Shown here in pieces: positions 1 to 9,827 of a DNA stretch of 64,000 bases. The stretch's first letter is position 1, and each line of letters begins with the position of its first letter. The position numbers and the translations under genes are program-made. The notes under the pieces are model-generated. The model was given only the letters and a program-made list of their open reading frames with translations. It had not been told where the DNA came from and ran no database searches. This DNA comes from Bretschneidera sinensis (taxonomy: Eukaryota; Streptophyta; Magnoliopsida; Brassicales; Akaniaceae): NCBI GenBank assembly GCA_023935145.1, contig CM043698.1:148763125-148827124 (forward strand), written 5' to 3'.

Positions 1-799
1 GGCTCAGTATCTCTCTTTTCCTTGTTGCCACTTTCTTGCCCTTGTTGCATAGTTGGGTTCTCTTCCACCTGATTGTCCACTTGTCTCCTAGACCTCAATG
101 GGATAATTAATTGCACTTGTTCCTGCCCGTGCATAGGAGTTGATGAATTTCCCACCGCAAACTGTTCCCTCGGGTTAGGCTCAGGTTAACTGGGAACCTT
201 CCCTTCTCTCCTTCACCCAAGTGACTTGCGATTTAACCCGTTTGACTCTCTAGCTTGGCAATCTCTTGGGTGTTTACTATTGTTGCACTTCTCACTTTGC
301 TTATGGATTGGCCGATTATCTTCCTGAAATCATTAAGGGCATCCTCCAATGACTGTGAAACTGACACTGGCGATTGAATGGGAGCTTGATAAGCGGGTGA
401 TGATGCTGGATAGACTGAGTGACCATAACTTGGAACTGGTGGAGGAAATTCGGGAGGGTATTGATTGTAAGCATGATAAGGGGCTCCTCCTTGATGCATC
501 AATTGATTTTGTGTCCATGAAAAATCAGGGTGGTTCCACCACCCTGGATTGTACGTCTCGGAGTAAGATCCATTTTATTGCCACCAACAGTCATTGAAAG
601 CATTTATTTGTTCCATAGGATACTCGACAAAAGCCAGCGTAGATGGACAATTCTGTGCTAAATGCATAGGACTAGCACAGATGGAACAGCTATCATCATT
701 GAATGTATTAGCTGTATTGATGGACTGACCGGTCATCTTCATGAAATCTTTGAGGGTGTCCTCGAAAGACTGTGAAACCAGCACTGGATTCATCCACAC
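1..799 (-). pseudogene. gag remnant of the gypsy element
   Basis: Two minus-strand open stretches (799-575 and 502-233), with further weak coding similarity down to position 1, carry gag features of Tat/Athila elements. There is a zinc knuckle of the form C-x2-C-x4-H-x4-C (CSICASPMHLAQNC), then a proline- and tyrosine-rich spacer, then a short amphipathic segment, VSQSLEDALNDFRK. A second copy of that segment (VSQSFEDTLKDFMK) sits upstream of the knuckle, so the gene has been rearranged. The two stretches are in different frames. The main capsid region that should precede the knuckle is absent. Not functional. Confidence 0.7.
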
Positions 800-956
800 T
801 TTTTTATTTTTTTATTTTTTATCGGCAATTGCCAATAGAAACAAATAAACTAAAATAAAATTGCAATAAGAAAAATCAAACAAAAAAATGCTAACTAACT
901 AGTAGAAAAATAAAATTAATTCAGACTAAAAATTTAATTTTCACAAACCAAACAAC

Positions 957-974
957 TCCCCAGCAACGGTGTCA
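957..974 (-). other. tRNA-Asp primer-binding site
   Basis: The plus strand reads TCCCCAGCAACGGTGTCA, which differs at three positions from the 3' end of plant tRNA-Asp including CCA. The minus strand is therefore the minus-strand DNA primer site of the gypsy element. It lies 7 bp inside the LTR end. Confidence 0.8.
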
Positions 975-981
975 AAAACTT

Positions 982-2375
982 GTTGTGAGTTTTAAATTAC
1001 TCGCAAGCGCATGAGTCGTTTGCAATATAATGTTGTGCAAGTGCGAGGTCGAAACCGCAGGGAATTGTGTTGTGAAAATATAATTTTATCTAAACTAACC
1101 TTATCTTAACCTAGTTCCGAATTTTGAATTGTATTTTTGCAAAAGAAATATAAACTTAAACTAAATTGATTTAAAAACTAATGACAAAAACACTAAGGTT
1201 TCTGAATCCACCCCACCAAAGTTAAGCATATATCTTCATGTTCTAAAAATGGCCTATCAAAACATTCCATGAATCCAACTTAAAACAAAAAACAACAAAT
1301 ATCTCAATTAAACCAAAAGCATCCAATGTATCCGCTTTTAACAAATCACAAAGGAAATCCAATTTAATCAAAAATAATTTGATGTATCCATCAGATGAAA
1401 CACACGGAATATCCAACAGAACAATTTAAACGCAATCAATCATAAGATTTTACTCAAATAATTGACATAACATTTATACTAAAAAAACATCATAATTGTA
1501 TAAACAAATCTGAAACTATTATGCGAAACAACAGCGAGGCTTCATCTTCAACCTTAGTTGAAGATTTTAGCCACTCATAATCATAAAACTAGAATTCATA
1601 ATAAAAATGCTAAACATTAAACTAAAAAAAAACAGTAAATTAAAACTGACTATACATGGGAAAAATTTCACTCGCTGTTGGGCGGCGCTTCCCCTTGTGG
1701 TAGCAAAGCCTTTAGAGATCCACCAGAATGCTAGTAGAAGTCCTTCAAATTGCACCAAAATGGCACTTGGATTCGCACACTAAAGATGAAGTGAAGAGGG
1801 GCTTATATAGGGAAACATCACAAGTGCAATGTGTTTCCAATCCGATGTGGGATACTGCAGATTCCAACTTTTGCTCTTTGACATTTGTCTACTAAAACTG
1901 CCATAACTTTCTCTAGAAAAATCATTTTATTGATCTGTAAAATTCTCCAAAAAAATAGACATCCGGATCTTTCCCAACATATATGGCTTATTTTTTGGTT
2001 CTTTCTGAATCAATACAGTTAAATCCTAAAAAATGATTGATCTGTCACGTTGAAATCATGCACAGCCTGACTTTTGTCTACTAAAACTGCCATAACTTTC
2101 TCTAAAAAATTATTTTATTGATCCGTAAAATTCTCCAAAAAATAAACATCTGGATCTTTCCAAGCATATATGGATCATCTCCTGGTTCTTCCTGAATCAA
2201 TATAATTTAATCCTCCAAAATGGCTGATCTGTACGAGCAATTCTGGCAATTTAGTGAAATTCCTTTCCAAGCTTGTAAACCTGTAAAACAACAAAAAAAC
2301 AACTCAAAGTAACAAATTCCTAAGCTAACAAATGTAAATTAAGTGGCCAAAATATGTAATATTTGACACTCATCA
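982..2375 (-). repeat. LTR of the gypsy element, about 1.39 kb
   Basis: Read on minus it starts TGATGAGTGTCAAATATTAC and ends ACTCACAACA, a few bases before the tRNA-Asp primer site. The ends form the short imperfect inverted repeat expected of LTRs. The upstream third (1860-2240) contains two copies of a roughly 189-bp direct repeat. The partner LTR lies outside the window, so the boundary cannot be confirmed by pairing. Confidence 0.7.
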
Positions 2376-2469
2376 TTCTTATCTGTAATGGTCTCAACAA
2401 CTAAATTAAACACAAGTATTGGTTTTTATATATACACATATATATTATTAATAAAGTTGTAGAATTGTG

Positions 2470-2714
2470 TGTGTGAACAAAGAATAAATGTGTTAATTTT
2501 CTCCATTATTTGAAGGGATTTTGTTTTTATTCCTATTTATTAGGAAAAGATTAGATGATCTGTTGGGTTTATAATTTTTTCTGTTTCTATTTTATTGCCT
2601 TACTTTCAGGGATTTTAGTGGCAGCCTGTTGCCTCCTCTTCCTTATTTAATCTTTCAGCTTGTATCGACTAAAGTATGGAATAAGAATTATTTTTTTTTT
2701 CATTCCAATTTTCA
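2470..2714 (+). repeat. 5' LTR of copia element 2470-7539
   Basis: It begins TGTGTGAACAAAG and ends TTTTCA. It matches 7285-7539 closely apart from scattered substitutions and a small indel near 2570. It contains a TATTTAAT-type TATA candidate around 2643. Confidence 0.85.
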
Positions 2715-2726
2715 TGGTATCAGAGC
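2715..2726 (+). other. Primer-binding site (initiator tRNA-Met)
   Basis: TGGTATCAGAGC immediately follows the LTR terminal CA. This is the canonical copia primer site. Confidence 0.88.
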
Positions 2727-2739
2727 TAGGTTCTGAACC

Positions 2740-3909
2740 TTGACTATTGTGATGACTAAATACGGGATGGCAACTGAGAAAGAAACTGAGTCAAGTTCGG
2801 AGGTGATTTTAAGCCCCACTACTATACCGATCTCTATTGAAGGGACAGAAGGCTCAGCAATACCCATCACAGCACATAAACTCAATGGAGATAACTTTCT
2901 TCAATGGTCACAATCAATCCTTATGTTTGTCTATGGCAAAGGCAAAGACGACTACCTCACTGGTGCAACGGCAGCTCCAAATTCTGATGATCCGAAATAC
3001 AAGGTGTGGAAGGCAGAAAACAGCATGGTCATGTCATGGCTGATCAATTCCATGAACATTGACATAGGTGAAGATTTCATGTTCTACACTACTGCTAAGG
3101 ATATTTGGGAAGCAGCCAAAGTCACATACTCTGACAGAGAGAATACTTCAGCAATATTAGAAATAAAAGGAAAATTGCACGATCTGAGACAGGGAGATCT
3201 ATCGGTACAACAATATTTCAACATTCTTACACGGTATTAGTAGCAACTTGATATCCTCGAATCAACAAAATGGGATTGCCCAGGGGACATTGCCAAATAT
3301 CGAAAAATAGTGGAAAAAGAAATAATTTACAAATTCTTATTGGGGCTGAATGAGAATCTGGATGAAGTAAGAGGTCGCATAATGAGTCAACGTTCTATGC
3401 CCAGTATTCATGAGACCTTCTCTGAAGTTCGATGAGAGGCAACTCGGAAGAAGGTAATGATGGGTTCTCCAACCATGAATAATTCAACAGCAACCGAAAA
3501 TTCTGCCATGGTAGTTCAAGGGAATCATTCACATAACCATGACAACTGGGTTCGAAAAGAGCGACCATGGTGTGATCATTGCCGTAAACCAAGACATACA
3601 AAAGACAAGTGCTGGGAAATTCATGGCAAACCAGCAGATTGGAAGCCATCTCAAAATATTTTTCAACAAAAGAAAGAATATCGTAGCAATATTGCTACTA
3701 CAGATGAGAAATCTTCAACTGACAATAGCTGTTTTAGCAAAGAGCAACTTGAAACCTTGCAAAGGATGTTCGAACAGCCACAAACTGCAAAGACCTCGAT
3801 AGTTGGAACTGGAACTATTGCACAAAAAGGTATTTTTTCAAAACCCAAAATGCTAAATATGAAAAGCCATGCACATGGATTGCTGATTCTTGAGCTTCCA
3901 ATCATATGA
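2740..3909 (+). pseudogene. copia gag (nucleocapsid) remnant
   Basis: The frame starting at 2740 carries a copia gag capsid domain; the KLNGDNFLQWSQSI segment is typical of its start. It is stopped by two adjacent TAG codons at 3238-3243 and again by TGA at 3433. From 3457 it continues with a zinc knuckle of the C-x2-C-x4-H-x4-C type (CDHCRKPRHTKDKC). The frame then shifts before the protease. The protein would form virus-like particles and package the element RNA; this copy cannot. Confidence 0.85.
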
Positions 3910-5568
3910 CGGGATATGAAACTTTGTTCCACTCATACAACCCGATTAAAGAACATTTTTCTGTGAGAATAGCAGATGGTACTATCTCTCAAGTTGCTGG
4001 AACAGGTTCTATCATGATTTCTAAAGATTTAGTACTAAAATCTGTCCTTTTAGCACCAAATTTGAACTATAATCTGCTATCAGTAAGCAAAATTACCAAG
4101 GAGATGAATTGTGATGTTAAATTCTCCACTACATGTTGTGTTTTCCAGGATTTGAGTTTAGGGATGACGATTGGCAATGCTAAGGAGTGTTTGGGACTTT
4201 ATATTCTCAAAGGTCAAAATCTTCCAGGAAAACAAGTTCAAAATGCTAATTGTGTTTCTTTAGAGAGTCCTATAAGTGGTAATTCTCTTTTTATTTCTGA
4301 ATTGAATAAAAATGATAGTGCAATCATGTTATGGCACTATAGGTTAGGTCATCTAAATTTCATGTATCTTGAAAAACTATTTTCAGAATTATTTCAGAAT
4401 AAAAAGCTAAAGTATTTTCAATGTGAAATTTGTCAGATATCAAAACATGTCAGAAATAGTAATGCTCTTCAACCTTACAAATCTTCTCGTCCCTTTACTA
4501 TAATTCATAGTGACATTTGGGGACCCTCTCGAATAAATAATGTTACTGGTGCCAGGTGGTTTGTGACCTTTATTGATGATCATACCAGAATAACGTGGGT
4601 CTTTCTTATGAAAGGTCTTTCTTATGAAAGAAAAGTCTGAAGTCAGTTCAATTTTTCAAAAATTTCACTCCATGATAAATACTCAATTTCAAAAAAAGAT
4701 TCAAATTTTAAGAACTGACAATGCAAAGGACTATTTCAATTTGATTCTTGGGGGGTATTTAGAAAAACAAGGGATAGTTCACCAAAGTTTTTGTGTGGAT
4801 ACTCTACAACAAAATGGAATAACCAGGAGAAAAAATAGACATCTCCTTGAAGTTACTCGGTCTATTATGTTCTCCACCAATGTTCCCAAACACTTCTGGG
4901 GTGAGGCTATCCTAATTGCTGCCTATCTCATCAATAGAATGCCCTCACGAGTTCTCAAATTTAGCACTCCATATGACACTCTTGTAAAAGCCTTTCCATT
5001 GTCTTGGCTCCTATCCACCATACCCTTTCGTGTCTTTGGTTGTTCTGTGTTTGTTCATGTTTACCCTCACAATCGAAGTAAACTTGATCCAAAGGCTACT
5101 AAATGCATTTTTTTGGGATACTCTCCAAACCAAAAGGGTTACAAGTGTTACTCACCAATCAATCATAAATTCTACCATACCATGGATGCTACATTTTTTG
5201 AGAACCAACCCTACTATCCCAAAACTCATATTCAATGGGAGAATCAGATAAAGGAAAATCAGTTTTGCATTGATACCTTGAACATCACTACTCTAACACC
5301 ATCGACTACTTTCAATATCACTCCTCTTCCTGAATCTATTCAAATACCCGAGTTTGAGTCCCAACCTGAGTCCTCCAAAACACAAATTGAGTCTGAGACT
5401 CATGCACCACTAAAATCACTAGAACCCTCTCTAAAAACACAAGCAGTATTAAATCAAAAGCTACATGTTTACACTAGAAGACCAAGACCACAAACTCAAG
5501 AGAATATAGAAGCCCGTATACAACCTGAGCAATACCAAGAGTCAGAACCTAGACTTGAATTGTCTTAA
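3876..5568 (+). pseudogene. copia protease and integrase remnant
   Basis: The aspartic protease begins just before 3885. Its catalytic D-S-G triplet has become D-S-stop (TGA at 3891-3893). Downstream are the gag-pre-integrase HHCC zinc site (HYRLGHLN...CEIC) and the integrase core, with catalytic Asp in HSDIWGP and Asp in RTDNAKDYF. The third catalytic residue, normally Glu in the QNGVAE motif, is altered (QNGITRRK at about 4810). A 16-bp direct duplication at 4599-4630 shifts the frame within the core. The stretch ends at TAA 5566. Confidence 0.88.
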
Positions 5569-7302
5569 GCACAATCAGGTAACACAATTAACATCTCTAC
5601 TGATGATCTTCATCTGCCTATTGCCATAAGGAAAGGGGTAAGATCTTGTACAAAGCATCCTATAGCTAATTTTTTCTCTTATGAGAAATTGTCACCTAGC
5701 TATCGTGCATTTGTGTCAAAAATATCTTCGATTGAAGTTCCTCGAAGCTTTCAAGAAACTCATCAAAAGTCTGAATGGAGAATGGCAATTAATGAGGAAA
5801 TCATGGCACTGAAGAAAAATGAGACATGGAAAATCACAGATCTTCCACAAGGAAAGCACCCAGTGGCTTGCAAATGGATTTTTACTGTTAAGCATAAGGC
5901 TGATGAAAGTATAGAAAGGTACAAGACTCGACTTATTGCGAAAGGATTCACCCAAACCTATGGCATTGACTACTTAGAGACTTTTGCTTCAGTCGCTAAA
6001 TTGAATACGGTTCTTGTACTGATCTCTCTGGCAGTCAACTTGAATTGGCCTTTAAATCAACTTAATGTCAAGAATGCCTTTCTCAACGGTGATCTTGAAG
6101 AAGAAGTGTACATGGAGATACCACATGGCCTTAAAGAACCAAGCACTAGAGATAAAGTGTGCAAGCTTAGGAAATCACTATCTGGCTTAAAACAATCCCC
6201 TCGAGCATGGTTCGTCAGGTTTACTAAGGCAGTAAAGACGCAAGGGTATTCTCAAGGACAATCTGACCATACACTAATTTTTAAGCATTCTACAGATTCA
6301 AAAATTGCAATTTTAATAGTGTATGTAGATGACATTATTGTGACATGAGACTTTGAGGAAGAAATTGTGAGTTTAAAAAGGTTTTTGGCTACTGAATTTG
6401 AAATTAAAGACCTTGGAAGCCTTAAGTATTTCTTAGGCATGGAGGTAGCTCGATCTAGCAAGGGAATTGTCATCTCTCAACAAAAATACACCCTGGATTT
6501 ACTCAAAGAAACTGGTATGTTGGGGTGTAAACCTGCAGAGACTCCCATGGACCCAATCAACAAGATGGGAAAGAAGGAAGAAAGCTCACCAGTTGACAAA
6601 GGGAGGTATCAAAGACTAGTAGGAAGATTGATTTATCTCTCTCATACTCGTCCTGATATTTATTTTTCTGTAAGTGTTGTGAGTCAATTCATGAACAACC
6701 CTACAGAAGAACATTTTGATGCTGTGTACCGTATTCTCAAGTACCTCAAGAAGACACCAGGAAAGGGATTGTTTTTTAGGAAGAATTCCAACAAGAGTAT
6801 AGAATTATATTCAAACGCAGATTGGGCTGGTTCTATAACTGACCGGCGATCAACTTCTGGATATTATACTTATGTTTGGGGAAATTTGATCACTTGGCGG
6901 AGTAAAAAACATGCTGTTGTTGCTAGGAGCAGTGTTGAGGCTGAGTTTCAAGCATTAGCTCATGGGGTATGTGAAGGTTTATGGCTGAAATGAATTCTAG
7001 AAGAATTAAAAAGGCCATTCCAAGGGCCTATGAACATGTTCTGTGACAACCAGGCTACAATCAGCATAGCCAAGAATCCTGTTCATCATGACCGAACTAA
7101 ACATGTTGAAATTGACAGACACTTCATTAAGGAGAAAATCGAAGAAGAAGTCATTCGGTTAATTTACATCCCTACTAATCAACAAACAGTGGATGTACTC
7201 ACAAAGGCATTGCCAAGGACAAATTTTGAAGAAATGAGTTCCAAGCTGGGAATGATCAACATTTACTCCCAGCTTGAGGGTGCGTGTGTGAGCAAAGAAT
7301 AA
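5569..7302 (+). pseudogene. copia reverse transcriptase and RNase H remnant
   Basis: One reading frame runs through the whole segment, interrupted only by TGA codons at 6346 and 6991. The polymerase active site YVDDIIVT is intact just before the first stop. The RNase H part keeps the N-A-D-W-A-G segment, the D-N-Q-A motif and the terminal KNPVHHDRTKH block. The frame is otherwise well preserved, so the element died fairly recently. Confidence 0.9.
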
Positions 7303-7539
7303 ATGTGTTAATTTTCTCCCTTATTTGAAGAGATTCTGTTTTTATTTCTGTTTATTAGGAAAAGATTAGATGAGCTGTTGGGTTTCCTTATCTGATTTGT
7401 AATCTTTTCCGTTTCTATTTTATTGCCTTACTTTCAGGGATTTGAGTGGCAGTCTGTTGCCTCCTCTTCCCTATTTAATCTTTCAGCTTGTATCGACTAA
7501 AGTATGGAATAAGAATTTTTTTTTTCATTCCAATTTTCA
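7285..7539 (+). repeat. 3' LTR of copia element 2470-7539
   Basis: It begins TGTGTGAGCAAAG right after the polypurine-like CTTGAGGGTG and ends TTTTCA. About ten bases longer than the 5' copy owing to an indel near 7390. Confidence 0.85.
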
Positions 7540-8500
7540 CATAATCTCCAAGATTATCTTTGTAACCTATAGATGGATGATTACTTTTCTAGCTTCGTCT
7601 TGGATTGGAGAGTAATTCTTGGCACACAACAAGATTCTTTATATTAAACTTTATTTATTGAGTTTATTATTTTGGTTATAGAAATTATGAATTGAGTTTT
7701 ATATTTAAAATCTATACTTACTATTAATAAAGTAAGAATTTCTTTTCGGTGTTCAAGTGTCTCATAAATACCAACTTAAATATATAAATTAAATATTTAA
7801 ATAAAGTTATATATGTAACTTAATTGACTAGAACCTACACATTCATCTTTCCTCCCATGTTTGTCTCTCTCCACTGTCATGTTGAGATGCTAGTAATTAT
7901 AACACCGGATAAAATTTAAAAAAAAAACATATAATCAAATAATAAACTTCATCAAAATGAAAAGACATGACATATGACATAATAATAAACCTTTTCAAAA
8001 ACTATTTTCAAAATTTTGGTATTGAGTTATTTTCCTATGTGAAAATCTTTTTTTTTTTTGGATAATTTGTTTATAAAAAAACACTTCTCTTCAAACCGTA
8101 AAATAATGTTTATATGTAACTATTTTAAACAAAATTTTCATTATAAGATAGTAATCATTATTCATTAATAACCTTTTTCGGTTTTTTTTTTCAATTGTTT
8201 TGGAATTTGTTCAAAAAATACACATGGGGCTTTACGAAAATCTGTTTTCTTTTCTTCTGTTTTTCTCCTACAGTAATTTACTTCCAAAATGGCAAAATTC
8301 AAACCTAACCCAGAAAGACTTTAATCAGCTTTCCACTTCTTCTCAACCCACACAACCTAATCCAAATAACCAAACCAAACCTAAATTAAACCTTACTTTC
8401 GGACCCAAATTCAATACTGGGTTAACTCAATAAGGTACAAACTTTCATTGTTTATTCTTGATTGGCTAAAAAAATATCCAAACGAAGCGTTGACCCACCC
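7540..8500. other. AT-rich spacer between copia element and hAT-derived gene
   Basis: About 1 kb of AT-rich DNA with long A and T runs. No gene or clear repeat is recognisable. The last few hundred bases probably include the promoter of the downstream gene; I could not single out a TATA box with confidence. Confidence 0.4.
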
Positions 8501-8631
8501 AAACCCAAATTCTACACCAACCAAAATAAATATGGGTATAGTTTTATTCGGATCTTAACCCAAATTCAGTTATCTCCCGATTCCATCATCGGGTCCTCTC
8601 TTTCTCGATCTCTATCTCCAAAAAGATCCAT

Positions 8632-8639
8632 AACCCTAA
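8632..8639 (+). promoter_or_regulatory. Telo-box-like motif AACCCTAA in the hAT-gene leader
   Basis: AACCCTAA lies about 80 bp before the putative 5' UTR splice donor. This motif is common near transcription starts of plant housekeeping genes. Function here is inferred only from position. Confidence 0.35.
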
Positions 8640-8712
8640 AGTAGCCGGATCCTCTGATCGGAATCTGTGCAGATTCCGAGAAGAACAGAAAGGCTATAGT
8701 GGTACAATCTGG

Positions 8713-9801
8713 GTAAGACCCAGTTAATATTACGCCCAATTGTGTAATTTTTTTAGCTTTTTCCTTCATGGGGTTTCGTGTAATATTTTGATTCTGGGTT
8801 TATTTGTTTAACTATGTGATGAAGTATCCATTTGTTTAGTTTTCAGGTATCATCATTTCTAAGCTAGGTCTTGATGGGTTCTCATGGAAATGTTTGGTTT
8901 TGAGATTTGTTCTTGTGGTTGTATGTTTAATTGATGGCTTTTAATACGGTCCCTTTGTTTTATTTTGATGTATCTCTTTTGCCTTTTCTTGTTGGGCAGT
9001 TAGTATCAAGCTTTAATTTTGAGATTTGTAGATTTAATCGTGTGTTTAATTGGTGGACTTTGATAGAACCCATTTGTTGAATTTCGATATATTACCATTT
9101 TGAGCTTGCTATTTCTGGTGGAATAGTTTCGTTTTGGTATTTATTTATTTATGTGATTGTCTAATTTTTTTTTTGGATTTTATAGAAGTGTTTTTGGTGG
9201 ATTTCGACACGACCCGTTTGTTTTATTTTGATGTATGCATTGATTTAGTGGTTTGGCTGCAAAGTTAAGCTGGAACGATGGTCTTCTGGTGTTTATAGTT
9301 GTGACCATGCTGTTCTTTGTCTGTAAGATGCTTGTTGTTTATATTGGCAATTATCACGCACACATTTTGGGTTTGGATCAGACTCATCTATTAATTTGTA
9401 ACTACAAGGAATTCAAAACCATTGTTGTGGACATTAGATTTACGTTGTGATAGAGTATATTGACACTTGATGACCGAGTAATATATTTTCACCAGCGTGA
9501 TGACTGAGGGCTTGTTCTAATAATCTGCCTACTCAGCTTAGTGCTAACCTTAGGTTTAGGAAGAGCTATGGAGTTTAAGCTTTTTATGTGTAGTGAAAAG
9601 GGTTTAGGTGTTTTTAGATTGAATTTGGGTGAAAATGGTTAAGGATAAATGACTAGAAGGTGGCCACAACAGAAGAGCTAGTATGCTGAAGATTTCTGTT
9701 GAATTTTGGTGTGCACTTATGCGACTGGTACTAATTTTTCTCAATTTCGATTTTTTTCCTTCAAAGGTGACTGATTACTATTTGGTTTACATGATATGCA
9801 G
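8713..9801 (+). other. Putative 5' UTR intron of the hAT-derived gene
   Basis: Donor CTGG|GTAAGA at 8712/8713 and acceptor ATATGCAG at 9801 flank about 1.09 kb of T-rich, intron-like DNA. The acceptor lies 26 bp before the start codon. The intron contains three imperfect repeats of roughly 100-125 bp. Long first introns in the leader are common in this plant gene family. Inferred from splice motifs only. Confidence 0.55.
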
Positions 9802-9827
9802 ACTCTATTTCACCTCAAGTCTAAGCA

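Larger units (their letters stand above)
1..2375 (-). mobile_element. Ty3-gypsy (Tat/Athila-like) LTR retrotransposon, 5' part, cut by window edge
   Basis: On the minus strand the order is LTR (2375-982), primer-binding site (974-957), a short leader, then gag remnants running off the left edge. The primer site complements the 3' end of plant tRNA-Asp, which is typical of the Tat/Athila group. The right LTR edge abuts unrelated DNA at 2376. Only about 160 bp separate the primer site from zinc-knuckle gag sequence, so the N-terminal part of gag is missing and this is a deletion derivative. Element identity is well supported; the exact lineage is inferred from the primer and the gag style. Confidence 0.75.
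2470..7539 (+). mobile_element. Ty1-copia retrotransposon, full length but inactivated
   Basis: Two similar LTRs (2470-2714 and 7285-7539) bracket gag, protease, integrase, reverse transcriptase and RNase H in copia order. A tRNA-iMet type primer site (TGGTATCAGAGC) directly follows the first LTR. The coding region is broken by several nonsense codons, a frameshift between gag and protease, and a 16-bp tandem duplication in integrase. I see no convincing 5-bp target duplication. The element lies between the gypsy LTR and the hAT-derived gene, in the same orientation as that gene. Confidence 0.92.
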
